Source: Trichothermofontia sp037445115 (GTDB lineage: Bacteria; Cyanobacteriota; Cyanobacteriia; B231). Taken from it: DNA of 64,000 nt. The translations under genes and the position numbers were made by a program. The notes under the pieces were generated by a model. That model ran no database searches. It was not told where the DNA came from and saw nothing but the letters and a program-made list of their open reading frames with translations. The stretch lies in the NCBI GenBank assembly GCA_037445115.1, contig JBBILC010000007.1, positions 1 to 64,000 on the forward strand, read 5' to 3'. Every line of letters starts with the position of its first letter. The stretch's first letter is position 1. Shown in pieces: positions 1-9,670 of this stretch.

Positions 1-243
1 GGATTAGTGTGTCTATTTTTAGAAAATAAAATCTTAAGATTCAACACTTCTGGGGCCAACCGTTGCCTTAGAGATAGGAGGACCCCAGCCCAAAGCGCTC
101 TCCCGATGACGATCGTGGGGGAAGGTCGTAGTCACACAATCAACCTGAGTCCCGTCCCGATCGCCGCGCAACGCCCTAGACCGATCGCAACCGCAAGGTA
201 GCTTGCCGATGCTCACGTTATGTACCCTCTGAATCTATCTCCC

Positions 244-699
244 TTAGCGGACTGATGGGCGGGGATATGCCACCGGGTAAGCGGGTGGGCTAACGGGAGC
301 ATTAACCGGTTTTACCCTAGGTCCCAGGTCAGGTTCTAGGGCAGACGCCGCTGGTGATGTCAGGGTGAAGGGAGGTCTCGCGTCAGGTGAGACCGTTGGT
401 GATGCTGGGATAGCCTCGGTGATAGGTTCCACAATTAACGTGATGCGATCGATATCAATGACCCGGACGGCCTGCCCCTGATATAACGCTATCCCTAGGG
501 GGCAGCGGGCTGGCCACCAGGATGCCTTAAACCAGACCCGACCACTTTGCCCCGGCAAGATCAAGCTTTCGACGATCGCCCGCCCATGCCGATAATTAGC
601 AAACACAGTCTGCGGCTCTGCCAGTATCCTTGATATGCTTTGGACTTCAGCCTGCCGCTGGGGGAGCAACCAGGCGAGTAGGTTAAGTAGGGTAGACAT
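244..699 (-). CDS. NfeD-like small protein
   Basis: This 151-residue protein starts with a short hydrophobic stretch (about residues 4-14). The middle (about 45-95) resembles the C-terminal OB-fold domain of NfeD proteins, with the G-Q-S-G-R-V-W-F-K and G-x-A-V-R-V-I-D-I-D pattern. NfeD-like proteins are usually membrane-linked partners of SPFH/flotillin proteins or proteases, but no such partner is adjacent here. The last 50 residues are proline-rich and look disordered. A GGAGGTG ribosome-binding site sits just before the ATG at 699, which fixes the start. The family assignment comes from pattern recognition; the role in the cell is unknown. Confidence 0.6.
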   Translation of the reverse strand: MSTLLNLLAWLLPQRQAEVQSISRILAEPQTVFANYRHGRAIVESLILPGQSGRVWFKASWWPARCPLGIALYQGQAVRVIDIDRITLIVEPITEAIPASPTVSPDARPPFTLTSPAASALEPDLGPRVKPVNAPVSPPAYPVAYPRPSVR

Positions 700-825
700 T
701 GCACACCTCCAAAAATCGGTGACGCCTCTCTATTCTTAGATATCAGCGTGTATGGCCAGTCTTACGCACGGGGCACGGCAGCACCTTGAGCATTGTCAAC
801 CGGTATTTTCAACCGCAATTATCAT

Positions 826-1023
826 TCAACCCACTCGCAGTGTTCCTCGGCGTAAACCATTAAAAATTTCATCGATTAGCGCTCTTTCTTCCATACTAAG
901 ATCTTCTTTTGCAAGCAAGACAGACATCAACATTTCTTGATCTTGGCGGCTAATGCGGCGGCTGGTGAAAATACTTTCCACCACGGTCTGGAGCGGTTGC
1001 AGTGAACTGACTGGGGCTGGCAT
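826..1023 (-). CDS. small conserved hypothetical protein (65 aa)
   Basis: This is a short, mostly helical, charged protein. Its core reads like a helical hairpin (IFTSRRISRQDQEMLMSVLL, then a second acidic helix ending E-E-R-A-L-I-D-E-I-F), followed by a basic tail. No membrane segment, signal peptide or metal motif is visible. An AGGTG stretch precedes the ATG at 1023. The composition and the clean start suggest a real gene, and similar small proteins occur in cyanobacteria, but I cannot assign a function. It is transcribed in the same direction as the NfeD-like gene and away from the signalling cluster. Confidence 0.5.
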   Translation of the reverse strand: MPAPVSSLQPLQTVVESIFTSRRISRQDQEMLMSVLLAKEDLSMEERALIDEIFNGLRRGTLRVG

Positions 1024-1485
1024 GGTAGTACACCTATTTGTCGATTGTCGTGCTTTCTCGTCGTTTTACCGACTACCCTAGGTGTTGTCGTTCAGACAGG
1101 GGAACGCCACCGATCGGTCATTCGGTAATATTGAGGAGCGCAAGGTGTCATCTTATGCCCCTCTTCTCGTTGAGTCATATCATAAACTCAGGCTAACTTA
1201 CCTCTGTCGTAAGGGAGAAATTCCGTTGCACCCCTCCCTAGCCAAGTGAGTCACCGCTTCGCAAAACACTGAAGCCGGTTGGTTCCGATCATGGCTGGGG
1301 GGTGACGCGGGTCTGGTACCGACGGGGACGAATAGGTATTTAGTCTGTGATCTGTGCACTCGCCATCGGCAAAACTCCGGATGTAGCCTTTATGCTGAGA
1401 GAAACTGAAGAGACTCGCCATGATGCCCTGCCTTCTGGGCCAATTGTGGCGAGCACTGCCCGGTTGAGCCAAGCGAGTCATTGGT
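1024..1485. other. intergenic region between divergent genes
   Basis: These 462 bases separate the small minus-strand gene from the plus-strand regulator and should contain both promoters. I see no convincing reading frame, terminator or repeat. The minus-strand frame at 1251-1577 has no family resemblance and overlaps the regulator start. Confidence 0.4.
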
Positions 1486-4455
1486 ATGCGCATCCTATTA
1501 ATCGATGATGACGAAACGCTGACCCAAGCGATCGCCGCCGTACTGGCCCCCCAGCAACACCTGATCGACATTGCCACCGATGGGCAGGCCGGTTGGGAAC
1601 TGGCAACTCTGGTGGCCTACGACCTACTGTTACTGGATGTCATGTTACCCAAACTTGATGGCATTTCCCTGTGTCGCCAACTGCGTCAGCGCCAAAACCA
1701 AGTGCCGATCCTGATGATGACAGCGCGGGATACCAGTACCGATAAGGTCATGGGGTTGGATGCGGGGGCGGATGATTATCTGGTCAAGCCCTTTGATCTA
1801 GATGAACTGGCGGCACGGGTACGTGCTCTTCTGCGCCGGGGCGGCAATACGGCCCAACCGGCGATCGCATGGGCTGGCCTGTGCCTCGATCCCAAGGCAG
1901 GCAGTGTTACCTATTGCGATCGCCCCTTGCAACTGTCCCCCAAGGAGTACGCCCTGCTTGAACTCTTGCTGCGTAATCCCCAGCGCCTATTTAGCCGCAG
2001 TGCGATTTTGGATCACCTGTGGTCCTTTGATGAACCCCCTGGCGAGGATACGGTTAAGGCCCATGTCAAGGGCTTGCGCCATAAACTGAAGGCAGCGGGG
2101 GCCAGTGCCGATTTGATCGAAACCGTCTATGGTCGTGGCTATCGCCTCAACGCCAACTATGGACTGGCAAAGCTTGCCGGTCTGTCCAGTGAGCTGGTCA
2201 CCCCAGCCCCAGTCCTGGCAGACTCACCCAATCGGGGGGCAGAGAACAACCCCACCACCGCTAAGGCCCAAACGCGGGCTGCTGTCGCCAAAATCTGGCA
2301 GCGGACAAAACTGATTAATCTGGAGCGGCTGGGCTTAATTGAACAGGCAATTACCGCCCTGCAACTGGGCCAAATGGAAGCCGAACTGCACCAACGGGCA
2401 CAGCAGGCCGCCCACAAGCTGGTGGGTTCCCTCGGCACCTTTGGGTTCACAGAAGGCTCCACCCTGGCCCGTCAACTCGAAAATCACTTAAGTTTGGTCA
2501 GCCCGAATACCGAACAAGACGCGCTATCGACGGCGGTCCCCGGTCTAACCCAGCAGGCCAAACGTCTACGGCAGTTTCTCGAACATACTCTGCTCACCCC
2601 AGATCTGGAGTCCACTGCTGTCTATCGCCAAGCGGAAACGGGGGTAAAACCTACCCTCGCCTTCCCCCAGGGACGCCCCCCCTGCCTGTTGATCGTAGAC
2701 GATGATCCCACCCTGGTCGAACGGCTGGCGATCGAGGCGATTGGTTGGGGGATTCACACTGAAATTGCCCTGGATTTAACCACGGCCCGTACCCTCTTAA
2801 CCCATATCAACCCCCAGGCCGTGTTATTGGACCTGTCCTTTGACCAAGGGGATACGGATGCCCTAGGGTTTCTCTCGGAATTGCACGATCGCCAGCCCGC
2901 CCTCCCCATCCTGGTGGCCAGTGGCGTGGCCAGTCTTGCTGCTCGGATTGAGGTCGCTCGGCGGGGGGCGGTGGCCTTTTTACAGAAGCCGATCGCGGCG
3001 AATTTGGTCATGGCTGCCGTGGCTCAGGTTTTGCGGCAAACGGAAGCTGGTCCGATCAAGGTCCTCGCCGTCGATCATGACAGGGCTTTTCTGCAAACCC
3101 TACCGTCGGTCCTCGCCGGAGCCGGGATCGACGTCATCTCCTTGGCTGATCCCAGCCAATTCTGGGAAGTCCTGGAGGCAACCGCCCCCCATCTCCTGTT
3201 GTTAAGTGTGGACCTGCGGCCCATGAGCGGGGTAGAGCTGGGCCAAGTGGTTCGTAATGATCCCTTTTGGAATTTCCTGCCCATTCTCTTGCTGGGGACA
3301 CAGACCCCGACAGCGGCGATCCAGCAGCACTGTCTGGTCGGTGCCGATGATTACGTGCAACGGACCATACCCGCTGCCCTCCTCACGGCCCGCATTCTGC
3401 ACCATGTAGCCCGTAGTCAGCGTTTACGCCAACAGGCGTGGCTTGATCCCTTAACACGGGTGGATAATCGCCAGCAGGCGATCATTCTCCTCGATCGGCT
3501 ACTCAGCCTTGCCAAACGCTATGAGCAACCCTTCACGATCGCCCGCCTTACCCTAACCCCATCTCCGGTTACCCAATCCCCAGCCCCCCTAGCCGAAACC
3601 AACCAGACCCTCCGGCTCCTGGCCTTACAACTGGCTGAGCGGCTACGGCATGAGGATGTGATTGCCCGGTGGGGACCCTGGGAACTGCTGGTGGGGCTAT
3701 ATGGTGCCCAGCAGATGGATGGGGTAGAGCGGATTGCGGAGGTGATCGAAGAATTCACCCTAGAGCAGGCAAATATTCCCTACCCGTCTGGGCAGCAACG
3801 TAGGCACGCCATGTGCAATCGGCCTATAGCCGGACATCCAATTCCCGTTACGATCAGCGCTGGTGTTGCCCAATATCCCCTAGACAGCCACGATTGGTCC
3901 ACCCTGTGTCAACAGGCCGGAGCCGCAATGGCCCAAGCCATCACCGTCGGGGGCGATCGGGTCTTAACGGTGGGTTGGCAGCCCCCCCAACCGGAGGTTC
4001 CCTTTAACACCGATGTGGCCCTAGTCCATCCAGCGACCCCCTTGGCGACAACCTTACTCCAGGCCCTCGAAAAGCGGGGTTACCATACCCAGTGGCTGGA
4101 AACGGCTGCCGCCGCCATCACCCAGCTTGCCGAGTCCCCGTTCCGGGCCAAAACGATCGTGCTTGCGCCAATGGTCTTTCCAGGCGAAGATTCTCCTGGG
4201 GAGACGCAACGCGAACAACACCAAGCTTTGGTGGCGTTCCTCAAGCCCTTGCAACGGCAAACGATTCTCCAACAAAGCCGCCTCCTTCTCCTGTTAACCG
4301 ATTCTGAGCAAGCCGAAACCTACCTCGCAATGGGGGTATTCGACTATGTGATTCTGCCCTGTTCCGTCTCGGTTCTCCTACAGCGGATTCGCGCCGCACT
4401 GGCCCAGTTCCCTAGGCGAGAGCCGCAACCGCAACCCTTAACCCTCAAGCCCTAA
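1486..4455 (+). CDS. multi-receiver OmpR-type response regulator with Hpt and degenerate GGDEF domains
   Basis: This 989-residue cytoplasmic signalling protein has, in order: a receiver (1-118; D7-D9 acidic pocket, phosphoacceptor D51, VKPFD); an OmpR-type winged helix (about 125-222); a histidine phosphotransfer domain (about 270-365, AHKLVGS with H310); a second receiver (about 398-510, D449); a third receiver (about 520-635); a GGDEF-like domain (about 650-815); and a divergent receiver-like tail (about 830-970). The third receiver has Ser574 where the phosphoaspartate belongs. The GGDEF signature has become GPWEL, so cyclase activity is unlikely. The design suggests a DNA-binding output fed by an internal phosphorelay. 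The histidine kinase gene begins 68 bases downstream and is the obvious partner, though pairing is inferred from position. Confidence 0.9.
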   Translation: MRILLIDDDETLTQAIAAVLAPQQHLIDIATDGQAGWELATLVAYDLLLLDVMLPKLDGISLCRQLRQRQNQVPILMMTARDTSTDKVMGLDAGADDYLVKPFDLDELAARVRALLRRGGNTAQPAIAWAGLCLDPKAGSVTYCDRPLQLSPKEYALLELLLRNPQRLFSRSAILDHLWSFDEPPGEDTVKAHVKGLRHKLKAAGASADLIETVYGRGYRLNANYGLAKLAGLSSELVTPAPVLADSPNRGAENNPTTAKAQTRAAVAKIWQRTKLINLERLGLIEQAITALQLGQMEAELHQRAQQAAHKLVGSLGTFGFTEGSTLARQLENHLSLVSPNTEQDALSTAVPGLTQQAKRLRQFLEHTLLTPDLESTAVYRQAETGVKPTLAFPQGRPPCLLIVDDDPTLVERLAIEAIGWGIHTEIALDLTTARTLLTHINPQAVLLDLSFDQGDTDALGFLSELHDRQPALPILVASGVASLAARIEVARRGAVAFLQKPIAANLVMAAVAQVLRQTEAGPIKVLAVDHDRAFLQTLPSVLAGAGIDVISLADPSQFWEVLEATAPHLLLLSVDLRPMSGVELGQVVRNDPFWNFLPILLLGTQTPTAAIQQHCLVGADDYVQRTIPAALLTARILHHVARSQRLRQQAWLDPLTRVDNRQQAIILLDRLLSLAKRYEQPFTIARLTLTPSPVTQSPAPLAETNQTLRLLALQLAERLRHEDVIARWGPWELLVGLYGAQQMDGVERIAEVIEEFTLEQANIPYPSGQQRRHAMCNRPIAGHPIPVTISAGVAQYPLDSHDWSTLCQQAGAAMAQAITVGGDRVLTVGWQPPQPEVPFNTDVALVHPATPLATTLLQALEKRGYHTQWLETAAAAITQLAESPFRAKTIVLAPMVFPGEDSPGETQREQHQALVAFLKPLQRQTILQQSRLLLLLTDSEQAETYLAMGVFDYVILPCSVSVLLQRIRAALAQFPRREPQPQPLTLKP

Positions 4456-4523
4456 GCCCTCGCTCGTGCCTACCGTCTTGGTAGCCCCTTCACGATAACC
4501 GTCGCCTTCAGGGTATTCTTCCC

Positions 4524-7500
4524 ATGCCAATGCCTCAACCTGACACACTCTTAGTTCTGGCGGGATCTGCTAGTTTCCCAGAGTCACTGTCCGAGGATTT
4601 GCAGCAGGCAGGCTGGTCGATCCGACAGACGGAAGATTGGCCAACCGCCCGCCAATGGCTAGCCCAGGCGACGATCGCCGCGATCGTGGTTGAACTGGCT
4701 CAACTTCAGGCCCATGCCCCCCAACTGGCCGCCGCGATGCGTGAAGCGCTCCCGGCGGGAATCGCAACCTCGCTGGACCCCTCCCCCCCGGCGGACCCAC
4801 CACCAATGGGGGCAACCCTACCCATCCTGGTCATTGCCACGGGGGCAGAGATGGGGGCCTTACCGGATGTCGAGGTCCCGATCGCAGATTACTTAACCCC
4901 ACCGCTCTTGGCCCCGATCGTGCAGATCCGGTTGCAATGTCTCTTGGAAAAGCACACACTGCGGCAACAACTGGCCAACACCCAAGCGGCATTGGCACAC
5001 GCCCAACAGGCCCAGCAGCAAGCGGCAAGTGCCCGTCAACGCCAACTGCAATGGGAACAATTGGTCTGGTCCATTACCCAACGCATTCGCCAATCCCTGC
5101 GGGTGGATACGGTGTTTGACACCACGGTGCAGGAAGTACGGGCTTTTTTGGGGACCGATCGGGTGTTAATCTATCAATTTAACCCCGACTGGAGTGGCAA
5201 AATTGTCGCTGAAGCGGTGGCACCGGGCTGGGTGTCCATGCTGGGGCAGACCATCCTGGATGCTTGCCTCTCCCTACAACTGTGTGTTCAGCCCTATACC
5301 CAGGGTTCTTTTCAAGCGATCGCGGATATTTATACGGCCAATATAGCCCCGTGTTATGTTGATCTGCTAGCCCGCTACCAAGTCCGGGCCAATTTAGTTA
5401 TTCCCATCCTCAACACCGCCGCCACCCTACCCCAAACGTCAGAGCATCTCTGGGGCTTATTAGTCGCGCAGCACTGCGCCGATGCCCGTCCCTGGTTAGA
5501 CTCGGAAATTGAGTTACTACAGCAATTAGCCACGCAAGTCTCGATCGCCCTCAACCAGGCCAACCTGTATGAGCGGGCCACCCAGGAACTAGAGGAACGT
5601 CGCCAGATTGAGTCATCCCTGCGCCTGAGTGAAATGCGCTTTCGGGCCATCTTTGAACAGGCCGCCGTTGGGATTGACTACTGCGATCAAACGGGGCGGT
5701 TTCTCAAGGTCAACCAAAAGCTCTGTGACCTGTTGGGCTATTCCGAGGCCGAGTTACTCACCATGTCCTTTCGGGAGGTTACCTATGCCGATGACCTTGA
5801 AGTCGATCGGGAATATAAACGCCAACTTTTGGCGGGCGAGCTTACCGCCTATGCCCTGGATAAGCGCTACGTTCGCAAGGATGGCGGCTTAACTTGGGTT
5901 CACCTTACCGTTTCCCTGGTCCCCGATCCAGCGACCCAGGAACCCTACCTACTGGCCATTAGCGAAGATATTAACGATCGCAAGCAGGCGGAAACGGCCC
6001 TACGCTACAGCGAAGAGCGCTGGCAATTGATTCTTCAGGCCAATAATGATGGGATATGGGATTGGAACGCAGAAACCAACGAAACCTTTTACTCCCCCCA
6101 GTGGCGGGAAATGCTCGGCTATACCGACGGGGCCATCATCAAGCCCAATGATGACTGGCTCACCCGCCTTCACCCCGATGATCAGGAGCGGGTTCTGGCT
6201 CTGCGGGATGCCTATCTTCGCCGGGAAATACCGCGTTATATCGCCGAGTATCGGCTACAGCGTCGGGATGGGTCTTACCTGTGGGTGAATACCCGCGCCC
6301 AGGCCCTCTGGGATGAGGCGGGCTATCCCCTGCGGATGGTGGGATCTAGCCGCGATGTCACCACCCGGCGGCAAATGGAAGAAGCCCTGCGGCAACAACT
6401 CGATCGGGCGCTGCTTCGCCGGGAATTGACGGAAGCAATCCGCTCCCAAATCGATATTCAGCAAATTTTTACGACGACCGCCCACCAGATTGGGCAAACC
6501 TTTGGCGTTAGCCGTTGCCATGTGGTGATCTACTACGAAGGCCCCCCCGCGTGTTTGCGCGTCGTGGCGGAGTATCTTGCCCCCGGCCAAAGCCCCTTCC
6601 CCCACGCGAGCGTGCCGCTCATTGATAACCCCCATGCCCAAAAAATCATGGCCCAGGATCAGGCTGTGGCGACAGCGGATGTGTATGCGGAGCCGCTCCT
6701 GGCCAATGTTGCTGAGTTTTGCCGGGTTGCCGAACTCAAGTCCCTACTCGCTGTCCGCACCTCCTATCAAGGCGAAGCTAATGGCGGCATTAGCCTGAAC
6801 CAGTGTGATCGCTATCGCCAGTGGCAACCGGACGAGATTATTCTGTTGGAGGAAGTGGCAGCCCAGGTGGGAATTGCCCTAGCCCAGGCAAAGCTTCTGC
6901 AACAGGAACAGCAGCGCCGCCGCGAGTTAGATCAGCGCAATGCCCAACTCAAGCAAGCGATCCGGGAACGCAGTCGCTTTGAAACCCTCCTTACGGGTCA
7001 GGGGCGCATCCTCACCATGATGGCCAGTGGCGTTCCCCTCATGACGGTACTCACTCATCTTGCCCAATTCGTGGAAGCCCAGATCGACGCCAGTTTGTGT
7101 GGCTTTATGCTCGTCAATGAGACCGGGAGCCATCTCTGCCTAGCCGTAGCCCCCAATTTGCCCGTGGCCTATGGGGATGCCCTCGGTGAGGTTGCGATCG
7201 GGCCAAACCAAGGCAGTTGCGGGACGGCGGCCTATCGGAAGGAAACCGTCATGGCCGAGGATATTGCCACCGATCCGGGCTGGGGGCCATACCGAGAGTT
7301 GGCCCTCAGCTATGGCCTACGGGCGTGCTGGTCCATGCCAATTCTGGCCGATGGGGATGAGGTCTTAGGCACCCTAGTGGTGTATTTCCAGACCACGCGA
7401 TCGCCCAAGACGCGGGAACAACAGCTCTTAGCCCGTGTGACGGATTTGGCCCGGATTGCGATCGAACGCCGGCAGGCCGAAGCTGCCCTCGCCCGCAGCG

Positions 7501-8999
7501 AACAGCAATATCGCCACCTAGTGGAAACCTCCCAAGACCTGATCTGGTCAATGGATCGGCAATTGCGGATTACCTTTATCAACCAGGCGGCCCGCAAAAT
7601 CTTTAATTGCGACCCCGAAGCCATGCTCGGACGATCACTGGCTGACTTCATGCCACCATCAGAATTGGCTCAGGTGCAGCCCTTATTCGATCGTGTCCTG
7701 AAGGGTATATCCGCCCTACAACACGAAATGAGTGTTCTGTCTTGTGAGGGCAATACCTGTTGCTTACTGTGCAATACGGTCCCTCTCCACGATGAAACGG
7801 ATGTGATTGTGGGGATAACCAGCACCGCCAGTGATATTACGGAGCGCAAGCAAGCGGAAGCCGCCTTGGTGCAGTTAGCCGCAATTGTTGAATCCTCCGG
7901 GGACGCTATCATTGGTCTGGACCTGACCCAGCACATCACCAGTTGGAATTTGGGCGCAGCGATCATCTATGGCTATCGGGCGGAGGAAGCGATCGGTTGT
8001 TCCATTACCACCCTGTTATTCCCCCCGGAAGACATCCCGGAAAACTGGGCCACCCTAGCCGCCCAGACGACCCACACCTATCGTCAAGCCCAACACTATC
8101 GCAAGGATGGCCAGCGGATTGATGTGTTTGTCACCCTGTCGCCCATTAAAGATGCCACGGGGGCGATCGTGGGCTACTCCTTGATTGCCAAGGATATTAG
8201 CGATCGGGCAGCCATTGAACGGATGAAGGATGAGTTCATTTCCATTGTCAGCCACGAACTCCGGACCCCCCTGACCTCGATTCGGGCGTCCCTGGGCCTG
8301 CTCCTGACCAATAAGTTGGGAACCCTGGAGGATAAGGGCTACCGGATGCTGGAGATTGCCGTGAATAATAGCGATCGCCTGATTCGACTGGTCAGCAACA
8401 TTCTGGATCTAGAGCGGCTGGAGTCACGGCAGGTCAGTCTAGCACCGACGGTACAGGATTTTGGCGAGCTGATGTTGCATGCGGTCGAGTCGGTGCAGTC
8501 AATGGCCGATAAGGCTGAGATCGAGCTATTGGTGGTGCCCCTCTCCGTGCAGGTTAAGGTAGACAACGATCGCATCCTGCAAGTGTTGACGAACCTGTTG
8601 AGTAATGCGATCAAGTTTTCCGATGCCCATAGCCTGGTGTCCCTGACGGCTCATGTGCAATTCCTCTCCTACTCCCAACTGCCAGCAGCGACTCCCTCTC
8701 TGCCTGAGGCCCCTGCCTTGCCACTGGATACCTCTCGTAAATCACCGTTTGTTTCTTACCTACGGGTACAGGTGCGGGATCAGGGGCGGGGGATTCCGCC
8801 GGATATGCTCGAAACCATCTTCAATCGCTTTCAGCAGGTGGATGCCTCTGACTCGCGCCAGAAAGGGGGCTTTGGGTTGGGATTGGCCATTTGCCGCAGT
8901 ATTGTCCAACAGCACGGGGGGAGTATCTGGGTGGAAAATAACCCCGATCGGGGGTGTACCTTCTCGTTTACTCTGCCCCTTCTGTGGGAAAACCTGTAG
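4524..8999 (+). CDS. multi-sensor histidine kinase (GAF/PAS rich)
   Basis: This 1491-residue kinase has no transmembrane segment. In order: a degenerate receiver-like domain (1-130); a Gln/Ala-rich coiled coil (140-180); a phytochrome-type GAF domain (about 185-345); PAS (370-490); PAS (495-620); GAF (640-800); coiled coil; GAF (835-985); PAS (1000-1115); PAS (1120-1235); HisKA with phosphoacceptor H1244 in SHELRTPL; and an HATPase domain (1350-1490; N box NLLSNAIKFS, G boxes DQGRGIP and GFGLGLAI). It has no C-terminal receiver. The first GAF has C277-Y278 at the position where bilin-binding cyanobacteriochromes usually have Cys-His, so light sensing is possible but unproven. It lies between two response-regulator genes on the same strand. 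Confidence 0.92.
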   Translation: MPMPQPDTLLVLAGSASFPESLSEDLQQAGWSIRQTEDWPTARQWLAQATIAAIVVELAQLQAHAPQLAAAMREALPAGIATSLDPSPPADPPPMGATLPILVIATGAEMGALPDVEVPIADYLTPPLLAPIVQIRLQCLLEKHTLRQQLANTQAALAHAQQAQQQAASARQRQLQWEQLVWSITQRIRQSLRVDTVFDTTVQEVRAFLGTDRVLIYQFNPDWSGKIVAEAVAPGWVSMLGQTILDACLSLQLCVQPYTQGSFQAIADIYTANIAPCYVDLLARYQVRANLVIPILNTAATLPQTSEHLWGLLVAQHCADARPWLDSEIELLQQLATQVSIALNQANLYERATQELEERRQIESSLRLSEMRFRAIFEQAAVGIDYCDQTGRFLKVNQKLCDLLGYSEAELLTMSFREVTYADDLEVDREYKRQLLAGELTAYALDKRYVRKDGGLTWVHLTVSLVPDPATQEPYLLAISEDINDRKQAETALRYSEERWQLILQANNDGIWDWNAETNETFYSPQWREMLGYTDGAIIKPNDDWLTRLHPDDQERVLALRDAYLRREIPRYIAEYRLQRRDGSYLWVNTRAQALWDEAGYPLRMVGSSRDVTTRRQMEEALRQQLDRALLRRELTEAIRSQIDIQQIFTTTAHQIGQTFGVSRCHVVIYYEGPPACLRVVAEYLAPGQSPFPHASVPLIDNPHAQKIMAQDQAVATADVYAEPLLANVAEFCRVAELKSLLAVRTSYQGEANGGISLNQCDRYRQWQPDEIILLEEVAAQVGIALAQAKLLQQEQQRRRELDQRNAQLKQAIRERSRFETLLTGQGRILTMMASGVPLMTVLTHLAQFVEAQIDASLCGFMLVNETGSHLCLAVAPNLPVAYGDALGEVAIGPNQGSCGTAAYRKETVMAEDIATDPGWGPYRELALSYGLRACWSMPILADGDEVLGTLVVYFQTTRSPKTREQQLLARVTDLARIAIERRQAEAALARSEQQYRHLVETSQDLIWSMDRQLRITFINQAARKIFNCDPEAMLGRSLADFMPPSELAQVQPLFDRVLKGISALQHEMSVLSCEGNTCCLLCNTVPLHDETDVIVGITSTASDITERKQAEAALVQLAAIVESSGDAIIGLDLTQHITSWNLGAAIIYGYRAEEAIGCSITTLLFPPEDIPENWATLAAQTTHTYRQAQHYRKDGQRIDVFVTLSPIKDATGAIVGYSLIAKDISDRAAIERMKDEFISIVSHELRTPLTSIRASLGLLLTNKLGTLEDKGYRMLEIAVNNSDRLIRLVSNILDLERLESRQVSLAPTVQDFGELMLHAVESVQSMADKAEIELLVVPLSVQVKVDNDRILQVLTNLLSNAIKFSDAHSLVSLTAHVQFLSYSQLPAATPSLPEAPALPLDTSRKSPFVSYLRVQVRDQGRGIPPDMLETIFNRFQQVDASDSRQKGGFGLGLAICRSIVQQHGGSIWVENNPDRGCTFSFTLPLLWENL

Positions 9000-9264
9000 A
9001 GCACATGCTCATTTCACCTTTTTTTCACGATTTCCGCCTAGGCTAGGTTTATTCTTGGCGGTTGCCCCCTAAGCAACTAGGACTAGGGTGGCTAAGTACG
9101 GGAGTCTGTTTTAGCACGCCAGTGCTGGCAGGATTCCCAGATTGCCAGTCATCCAGTTGAGAGGATGATCGCAGATGATGCGCATCGCGCAAGAGTTCAA
9201 AGGAAGGTCTCCCGCTCAGGCAAATAATTGCGTACCCCGATTTACGATTCCAGGTTTAGGTAAA

Positions 9265-9657
9265 ATGTCTGACAAACATGTCTTAATTATTGACGATGAG
9301 GATGATATTCGCGAAGTTGCCCAAGTTAGCCTAGAACTTATGGCTGGCTGGCAGATTACGACCGCAGAATCGAGTGAGGCTGGCATTACCAAGGCTAAAA
9401 CGAAGCAACCAGATGCGATCCTGCTGGATGTGATGCTGCCAGATACGGATGGTCCCACCACCTTTCGGATACTTCAGGGCGATCCCACGACTCGCCACAT
9501 TCCGGTCATTCTGCTCACGGCTAAGGTGCAGGCGACGGATCAACGAAAGTTTGCTGATCTGGGGGTAGCGGCGGTGATTGCTAAACCGTTTGATCCGGTC
9601 TTATTAGCCGATCAGATCGCTGATCATTTGGGTTGGGATGTACCTGCGCCGGTCTAA
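9265..9657 (+). CDS. single-domain response regulator
   Basis: This is a stand-alone CheY-like receiver of about 130 residues. It carries the acidic pair in LIIDDEDD, phosphoacceptor D55 in LLDVMLP, the switch Thr in ILLTAK and the Lys in IAKPFDP. The frame is open from 9175, but the internal ATG at 9265 starts exactly at the family N-terminus (MSDKHVLIIDD), and the upstream 30 residues look non-coding, so I take 9265. Having no output domain, it probably acts by protein contact or as a phosphorelay intermediate for the upstream kinase. It converges on mntB with a 13-base gap. Confidence 0.88.
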   Translation: MSDKHVLIIDDEDDIREVAQVSLELMAGWQITTAESSEAGITKAKTKQPDAILLDVMLPDTDGPTTFRILQGDPTTRHIPVILLTAKVQATDQRKFADLGVAAVIAKPFDPVLLADQIADHLGWDVPAPV

Positions 9658-9670
9658 GGTTGGGTGTGTT

